A stretch of DNA of 64,000 bases from Akkermansia sp. (GTDB taxonomy: Bacteria; Verrucomicrobiota; Verrucomicrobiia; Verrucomicrobiales; Akkermansiaceae): positions 1-64,000 of the forward strand of contig JAFWZG010000052.1 of assembly GCA_017517385.1 (NCBI GenBank). Reading direction: 5' to 3'. This document shows, one piece after another, positions 59,495-64,000 of the stretch. The notes under the pieces were generated by a model that saw only the letters and a program-made list of their open reading frames with translations, ran no database searches and was not told the origin of the DNA. The translations under genes and the position numbers were made by a program. Each line of letters starts with the position of its first letter. Position 1 is the stretch's first letter.

Positions 59495-60442
59495 TTAGGC
59501 TGTGAGGATTTCCGGCTCCTCGGCTTCTTCATCCTCGGGGCCTTCCATGCTTTCTTCCTCTAGTTTCAGCATTTGTATAATAGCCTCAGGGTCTCTGAAG
59601 TCCTGTTCCAGCTGACGGCGTGCAGCTGGTTTGTCTGCCTCTTCGTAGCAGTAATCAATAATGAGGGCAAAAATGGCCTTTACCTTCATGACGTCATCCA
59701 CGGTGTTGATGCCTGCTGCCTGAAGGCGCCCAAGCTCTTCCGTCAGGAGCTCTGACATACGAGAACGCAGCCAGAGTTTTACATTTCGGGAGCTGCGGGG
59801 CAGCTGGGCTTTCAGGTGGTTCAACTTATCCGTCAGGTTCGGGATATACTCGAGCTCTGCGTCCAGCTCTTCCATGCGTTCCACATCTTCATCTGAAACT
59901 TCCTCCATGTTGGAGGCGGCTGCTTCAGCGCTGGCTCGTTCGGCACGGTCCTGTCTGATTTGTTCGAGCAGGAAATCCGGATCCTCAAATTGAGCCTCTA
60001 TTGCTCTCATAGCCTCTTCCCTGAGTGCCTCATCAGGGTTCATGGATACCAGTTCTACCAGAAGTTCTCGAGCTTTATTGATATCAGCATGTGAATCAGC
60101 AGTCTTGAAAACCTCTTCCAGCATGTCTTCCAGAAGCTGAGCCTTGAGCGCTTGCACAATCAGTACCGTTTCCTTGCAGTACTCACCCTCTAGTGCTGCA
60201 TTCAATGCGCGCAGCTGCAGTTCGCGATTTTCTCCGGCCTTGTTCAGTTCTTGCTCAATGCTTTGCCATTCTTGCAGGGCCTGAGGTGAAAAGCCGACGA
60301 ACCCGTCCTGAAGCGGGGCTACTACTTCAGGTGCAGCTTCGGTTGATTCGTCCAAAAGCGTGATGGCTTCTTCTTGCGCAGTTCCTGTCAGAACAGGTGC
60401 ACTCAGAAGAATTGCTGCAAAAGTATGCTTCAGAAGCATCAT
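59495..60442 (-). CDS. Secreted helical protein sharing the C-terminal module of its thioredoxin-fold neighbours
   Basis: 315 residues. A signal peptide (to about 22, VLTGTAQ) is followed by an acidic, helical chain with no thioredoxin domain. The C-terminus has TVDDVMKVKAIFALI and, after a spacer, FRDPEAIIQMLK. This matches TVEDVLAVKELYTQI and FANPEELLKQIK at the end of the 60458 gene, and TVEDVLKARDYVL and FENPEALLQKVQ at the end of the 62798 gene. A second copy of the module end occurs inside this protein (FEDPDFLLEQIRQD). It is 15 bases after the thioredoxin-like gene, so it is in the same operon. Its function is unknown, possibly a partner or adaptor. Confidence 0.65.
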   Translation of the reverse strand: MMLLKHTFAAILLSAPVLTGTAQEEAITLLDESTEAAPEVVAPLQDGFVGFSPQALQEWQSIEQELNKAGENRELQLRALNAALEGEYCKETVLIVQALKAQLLEDMLEEVFKTADSHADINKARELLVELVSMNPDEALREEAMRAIEAQFEDPDFLLEQIRQDRAERASAEAAASNMEEVSDEDVERMEELDAELEYIPNLTDKLNHLKAQLPRSSRNVKLWLRSRMSELLTEELGRLQAAGINTVDDVMKVKAIFALIIDYCYEEADKPAARRQLEQDFRDPEAIIQMLKLEEESMEGPEDEEAEEPEILTA

Positions 60443-60457
60443 CGGGAGGGGGAGGAT

Positions 60458-61399
60458 TTAGCGGTTTTGGCTCTTAATCTGCTTGAGCAGCTCTTCAGGG
60501 TTGGCGAAGAGTTGATTAATGCGGGTAGCAGTTGCTTCTCGCTCTTCTGTGGGCAGAGTCTCGAGAATCTGGGTGTAAAGTTCCTTCACGGCAAGAACAT
60601 CTTCTACAGTTTCGGCGGTGGAGAAGGCCGCATTAATTTTGCTGAGAAGGATTTGCTGTTTCAAGCCATTGAGCATCTGCAGGTTTGATCCGCTCACTTG
60701 GGCAATTGCTGCATTGGTGAGTTCTAGAGCGCGGTCTGCATTACGCCCACAGGCACGGAGATCCTGTTCGAGCTTATTCATTATCTCAGTTTCGCGCATC
60801 AAGTTTTGAATTCCGGTAGCGTTTTCAGTGTCCAGTTCTGCAACCTGACTCAGAAGGCCAGCAGCGCTTTCCTTGATATCATCCGGCATGTTTTCATAAA
60901 CAGCCATCAGAGCCTTGGCTCGTTCTACGCCAGTCAGGGTATTAGCGGCTTCCAGACGCTGTGCGTTCTCTAGGGATTTGTCAAGCTGCTGAGCGGTGTC
61001 TTGTACGGAGGCGGGGCATCCTACGAAACCACCTACCACTGTGCCATTTGCCGTCATGACAAGAACGGTCGGGAAGCCGCTCACCTTAAATTCTTCACAC
61101 AGAGATTGATTTCTTACCAGGTTTTCATGACCGCCCACTCGGCTGCTATCGCGAGGGACATCAATTTCAACCAGTACAAATTTGTCCGCAGCGTAAGTAT
61201 CAAACTCAGGCTTGTTAAAAACATTATTTCTGAGACGTATGCAGTATGTGCACCAGTCAGAGCCGGTAAAGTCCACCAGCACGGCCTTGTTCTCGGCTGC
61301 AGCTCTCGTTCGTGCTGCATCCAGATCCGTCATCCATTCTGCAGCGAATGCCGGCGCCACAATGGCAGCCAGCCCGGCAATTAACAAGTTCTTGAACAT
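60458..61399 (-). CDS. Secreted thioredoxin-fold protein with C-terminal helical module (I)
   Basis: 313 residues. The signal peptide (to about 19, APAFA) is followed by a thioredoxin_7-like domain (about 21-140): EWMTDLDAARTRAAAENK, strand AVLVDFTGSDW, redox pair C50-TY-C53, and cis-Pro strand GFPTVLVM. An extra Cys lies in RNQSLCEEF. The remaining 170 residues are helical and end in the module TVEDVLAVKELY...FANPEELLKQIK. It is likely a periplasmic thiol oxidoreductase; its substrate is unknown. It heads a two-gene operon with the helical protein at 59495 and is a paralogue of the gene at 62798. Confidence 0.82.
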   Translation of the reverse strand: MFKNLLIAGLAAIVAPAFAAEWMTDLDAARTRAAAENKAVLVDFTGSDWCTYCIRLRNNVFNKPEFDTYAADKFVLVEIDVPRDSSRVGGHENLVRNQSLCEEFKVSGFPTVLVMTANGTVVGGFVGCPASVQDTAQQLDKSLENAQRLEAANTLTGVERAKALMAVYENMPDDIKESAAGLLSQVAELDTENATGIQNLMRETEIMNKLEQDLRACGRNADRALELTNAAIAQVSGSNLQMLNGLKQQILLSKINAAFSTAETVEDVLAVKELYTQILETLPTEEREATATRINQLFANPEELLKQIKSQNR

Positions 61400-61405
61400 G
61401 GCTAG

Positions 61406-61434
61406 ATTATGAATACTTTATGGCGGAATGGCAA
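61406..61434 (-). promoter_or_regulatory. Promoter of the thioredoxin-like gene at 60458-61399
   Basis: Minus strand TTGCCA (61434-61429), 17-base spacer, CATAAT (61411-61406), 6 bases before the ATG. A leaderless mRNA is predicted. Confidence 0.55.
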
Positions 61435-61603
61435 GTCTAATTTGCGGCATAATGATATAGAACGCGCTGAGGGCACCTTATCAGGCGAACCGTTATAGGC
61501 CGGTACGGGAGGTATGATATCAGTGTTTGCTGCAGGGGGGGCCATGATAGTTTGCAGATGCTCTATGATTTCTTTTAATTTGAAGCTTGGGTGAAAATTA
61601 TGC

Positions 61604-61632
61604 TTGTCACCGGGCATTCTGCTTGCTAAACT
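61604..61632 (+). promoter_or_regulatory. Promoter of the ankyrin lipoprotein gene
   Basis: TTGTCA (61604-61609), 17-base spacer, TAAACT (61627-61632), 13 bases before ATG 61646 and 19 before ATG 61652. Confidence 0.5.
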
Positions 61633-61651
61633 GGCCACATACCAGATGCTC

Positions 61652-62725
61652 ATGAACTCTTCCAAAAGTATTTCGCCTTCAAAAATCAGCCTGTGTCTCA
61701 GTCGGCTGAATATGTGCTGTCTGGGGGCGGCCCTGGCTGTGGTAGCCTTTTCTGTTTGCTCGTGCCAGGCGAGGCAGGCTCGCTTTGCGGCGATAGGTGA
61801 GCTTATGAAAGACGGGGTGATTCAAACTCCCTCTGAGCTTTATACCAGAGTGTTGCCGAATGGTTCTACTCTGTTGGTCTCTGCTGCTGAAAAGGGTGAT
61901 GAAGCCTTGGTGAGGCGCTTGCTCGTAGCGGGGGTGGATCCAGACGGGCGGGCGTATAAGGGCAACTCTGTTCCGCTTACCCGCACACAGTCAGCTGCAG
62001 TGGTGCGTACTTTGCTTCAGTACGGGGCGGATGAGAATGCTGTGGACTCCGCCGGTATGACTCCTTTGGGCTGGATGGCGTCTCTTGATAACATGGAGGG
62101 TGTGCGAGCTTTGCTGGCAGCCGGGGCTAAGGTGAATCCCGGCCGTCGAGCCATGCCGCCTCTGCTGAGTGCAGGCTCGCTCGGGGTGGCGGCCCAGCTG
62201 ATAGCTGCCGGAGCTGATATTGATGGGGTATCTCCATCCGGCATGACTCCGCTGATGAAAGCATCATCTCGCGGGGAGGTGACTTTGGCCGAGCTGTATC
62301 TGGGAGCCGGTGCTCAGGTAAATGCGGTGGATGGTGCTGGTAATACGGCATTGCATGTGGCGCGTTCTGTTCCGATGGTGGAGCTTCTTGCTAGGAATGG
62401 TGCGGATGTGCGTGCGCTGAATGCGCGCGGCGAGTCCCCTCTGTTTGAAATTATGCACAGCGCTGAAATGGTGCGTGCTTTGGTGGCAGCGGGTGTACCC
62501 ATGGATGTGGTTTCTGCTGAGCGGAAAATGACGGCCTTGCAGGTGATGCTTGCTGATGACCGCGAGTCTGATGATGCTATACTGGCGCTCATTGCGGCCG
62601 GGGCTGATGTGCGAGGGCGTACTCCGGAAGGGGATACCACGGTGCAGCAGGCCAGTGCCCGCAGTACTGGCCGCCGATGGGCTATTATTCATGCTCTCAT
62701 GCGGGCCGGAGCTCAGGCTGAGTAA
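61652..62725 (+). CDS. Ankyrin-repeat lipoprotein or secreted protein
   Basis: 357 residues from ATG 61652 (61646 adds two residues). A hydrophobic signal (MCCLGAALAVVAFSVCSC) ends in Cys residues that could be a lipobox (FSVC), so it is probably membrane-tethered outside the cytoplasm. Nearly the whole chain is ankyrin repeats: GSTLLVSAAEKGDEALVRRL, GMTPLGWMASLDNMEGVRAL, GMTPLMKASSRGEVTLAELY, GNTALHVARSVPMVELLARN, GESPLFEIMHSAEMVRALVA and more, about eight in all. It lies between two paralogous thioredoxin-like genes, on the opposite strand. No enzyme motif is visible. Confidence 0.82.
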   Translation: MNSSKSISPSKISLCLSRLNMCCLGAALAVVAFSVCSCQARQARFAAIGELMKDGVIQTPSELYTRVLPNGSTLLVSAAEKGDEALVRRLLVAGVDPDGRAYKGNSVPLTRTQSAAVVRTLLQYGADENAVDSAGMTPLGWMASLDNMEGVRALLAAGAKVNPGRRAMPPLLSAGSLGVAAQLIAAGADIDGVSPSGMTPLMKASSRGEVTLAELYLGAGAQVNAVDGAGNTALHVARSVPMVELLARNGADVRALNARGESPLFEIMHSAEMVRALVAAGVPMDVVSAERKMTALQVMLADDRESDDAILALIAAGADVRGRTPEGDTTVQQASARSTGRRWAIIHALMRAGAQAE

Positions 62726-62743
62726 GCTTGCTTGCAGTCTTTG

Positions 62744-62775
62744 TAAAAAATAAGGCGAGTCAAATGACCCGCCTT
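62744..62775 (-). terminator. Terminator of the thioredoxin-like gene at 62798
   Basis: Arms AAGGCGGGTCA and TGACTCGCCTT (one mismatch) followed on the minus strand by ATTTTTT. The converging ankyrin lipoprotein gene may share it. Confidence 0.75.
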
Positions 62776-62797
62776 GTAATATTTCGGGGCTTGCCAA

Positions 62798-63745
62798 TTA
62801 GCGGCGCGCGCGCATCTGCTGAACTTTTTGCAGCAGTGCTTCCGGATTTTCAAAAGTTTTACGCAGTTCTGCTATCATCTGCTCTCTGATATCCTCCGGA
62901 TAGCTGATTTCTGCTTCACCAAGAACATAATCACGGGCCTTGAGTACGTCCTCTACTGTTTGGGCGTGGTACAGCATAGCGTTCAAGCAAGGGAAAATCA
63001 CGACGGAGCGCTTGCGCTCCATAATTAGCTCTCGGTTTAAGGGATGAGCCTCCGCCAGATAACGGTTGAATATTTCCGTCTGAATCTGGAAGTTGCGGTG
63101 GTGGGCACGTACCTCATTCATGAGACTTTGCATCTGAGCATTGGCGGCCACTAGGCTTCTCAGGCCGAGCGTATCTTCGGGGTCTGTCTCCTCAATTTCC
63201 TTGCGGATTGTTTCCAACGTGGATTGATAATTAGAGGGGAAATCCTTGTAAATCTCAAAGAGTGCGCGAGCTTTATCCAGCCCGCTGAGAGCTCTAGCAG
63301 CAGCAAGCCGGCGGCCGCGTTCGATGGCCTCATCCAGTATCACCGTGGTGGATTCCACATTCGGGCGAGCTCCGGAGAAGCCTCCCAGTACCTCACCATC
63401 AGCATTCAGCACCAGCAGTGTGGGGAAGCCGCGTACGCCATAGCGGTTGCACAGTTCTTGACGAGCTGCTCTTACTTCATCCGGAATGGCACGGCGGGGG
63501 ATATCTACCTCCACCAGCACAAGCTTGTCAGCTGCGTAGCTTTCAAACTCGGGCTTAGCAAGTACGTCTCTCTTCAGGCGGATGCAGTAACCGCACCAGT
63601 CAGAGCCGGTAAAGTTTACCAGAATGGCTTTTCCCTGCTGCGCGGCTTGTTCGCGCGCTGCGTTCAAATCAGTCATCCATTCTGCTGCCATAGCCGGAGC
63701 TATGATAGCTGCCAGCCCCATAGGTACGATTACACTTCGAAACAT
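62798..63745 (-). CDS. Secreted thioredoxin-fold protein with C-terminal helical module (II)
   Basis: 315 residues from the ATG at 63745, which lies 6 bases after the -10 box (an upstream GTG would overlap it). The signal peptide (to about 20, APAMA) precedes a thioredoxin_7-like domain: EWMTDLNAAREQAAQQGK, ILVNFTGSDW, redox pair C51-GY-C54, and RGFPTLLVLNADG with cis-Pro. The helical C-terminus includes GLRSLVAANAQMQSLMNEV and the module TVEDVLKARDYVL...FENPEALLQKVQ. It is a close paralogue of 60458-61399 in the same order. It is likely a periplasmic thiol protein with unknown clients. Confidence 0.82.
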   Translation of the reverse strand: MFRSVIVPMGLAAIIAPAMAAEWMTDLNAAREQAAQQGKAILVNFTGSDWCGYCIRLKRDVLAKPEFESYAADKLVLVEVDIPRRAIPDEVRAARQELCNRYGVRGFPTLLVLNADGEVLGGFSGARPNVESTTVILDEAIERGRRLAAARALSGLDKARALFEIYKDFPSNYQSTLETIRKEIEETDPEDTLGLRSLVAANAQMQSLMNEVRAHHRNFQIQTEIFNRYLAEAHPLNRELIMERKRSVVIFPCLNAMLYHAQTVEDVLKARDYVLGEAEISYPEDIREQMIAELRKTFENPEALLQKVQQMRARR

Positions 63746-63751
63746 AGGTAT

Positions 63752-63780
63752 ATTCTGCACTCCTTCATGAGGCTCTGCAA
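63752..63780 (-). promoter_or_regulatory. Promoter of the thioredoxin-like gene at 62798-63745
   Basis: Minus strand TTGCAG (63780-63775), 17-base spacer, CAGAAT (63757-63752), 6 bases before the ATG. A leaderless mRNA is predicted. Confidence 0.5.
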
Positions 63781-63802
63781 GCTAAAACTGCCCGCAAGAC
63801 GT

Positions 63803-63837
63803 AAAAAATCCCGCCCGAAAGTGAATCCGGGCGGGAT
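63803..63837 (-). terminator. Terminator of uppS
   Basis: Perfect arms ATCCCGCCCG and CGGGCGGGAT followed by TTTTT on the minus strand, 18 bases after the uppS stop. Confidence 0.88.
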
Positions 63838-63855
63838 ATGAGGAAAATCTGCTTC

Positions 63856-64000
63856 TTAGCGTTTACCGAATCTGCGGTTTCTTCCATGGTAGGATTGCAA
63901 CGCTTCATCAAGTTCTGTGCGTCCGAAGTCCGGCCAGAGTACATCCGTAATCCAGAGCTCGGAATAGCTAATCTGCCAGAGCAGGTAATTAGAGATGCGC
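63856..64000 (-). CDS. uppS: Isoprenyl transferase (undecaprenyl diphosphate synthase), C-terminal fragment
   Basis: Only the last 47 residues are in the window; the gene continues past the right edge. They match the conserved end of cis-prenyltransferases: [20 protein letters not shown], then [14 protein letters not shown] and a basic end (RNRRFGKR). The RxSxFLLWQ and E--T-xxWPDF motifs bind the homoallylic substrate and the diphosphate. The enzyme makes the C55 lipid carrier for cell-wall synthesis. Confidence 0.9.
   Translation of the reverse strand, partial: RISNYLLWQISYSELWITDVLWPDFGRTELDEALQSYHGRNRRFGKR

Overview
The window looks like a chromosomal segment of a Verrucomicrobiota bacterium, most plausibly Akkermansiales-like and host-associated. 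This is an inference. The pointers are a double-length UvrA (also known from Chlamydiae in the PVC superphylum), a primary sigma factor with a histone-H1-like basic N-terminus, type III glutamine synthetase, a DUF4091/GH123-type glycosidase, many secreted TPR/ankyrin proteins, and mostly weak Shine-Dalgarno sequences. Base composition is moderate, and most genes sit in compact runs on alternating strands.

Layout. 1-2160: three related palindromic intergenic elements alternating with two small ankyrin-like secreted/lipoprotein genes, a repeat-rich gene-free stretch, and tRNA-Ala(GGC). 2339-8619: a giant secreted M16 metalloprotease with an extra caspase/gingipain-like C-terminal domain, and a half-size ABC exporter. 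8661-16614: a run of four envelope/secreted proteins (one with a transglutaminase-like core, one with a degenerate thioredoxin-like domain) leading into gluQ, followed by fmt from its own promoter. 17021-27501: GH123-like glycosidase, the hemC-STAS-DUF2851 operon, gpmI, an M20 dipeptidase, an ABC ATPase, pyrH-frr and a bactofilin. 27560-33300: an accessory island with a repeat-bearing ankyrin protein, an IS4-family insertion with a frameshifted transposase, a tandem-GNAT protein and an IS256 remnant. 33301-46000: Sel1 protein, double UvrA, EFR1-type ferredoxin, ankyrin protein, a YlbF-family protein with a Cys/His-rich tail, lipA and glnN. 46000-56140: rpoD, a secretin and AsmA-like protein pair, a DUF374 acyltransferase, folD, and two tandem 98-residue Arg/His-rich secreted proteins. 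56150-59420: a pyrF-thyA-DNA methyltransferase-folA operon making pyrimidine, dTMP and reduced folate. 59490-64000: a cluster of secreted thioredoxin-fold proteins sharing a C-terminal helical module, interrupted by an ankyrin lipoprotein, then the 3' end of uppS.

How it fits together. The housekeeping genes cover nucleotide and folate supply, translation initiation and recycling, DNA repair and transcription. The other half is cell-envelope and periplasmic biology: proteases, ankyrin and TPR scaffolds, and redox-fold proteins of unrecognised pathway. A recurring regulatory theme is a TTGnnn-17-TAnnnT promoter whose -10 box lies only 4-11 bases before the start codon, which predicts many leaderless or nearly leaderless mRNAs. 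The strongest candidates for undescribed biology are the thioredoxin-module cluster at 59495-63745, the secreted-protein operon at 8661-14659, the M16/clan-CD-like fusion at 2339-6727, and the YlbF protein with the metal-binding tail at 41649-42260.
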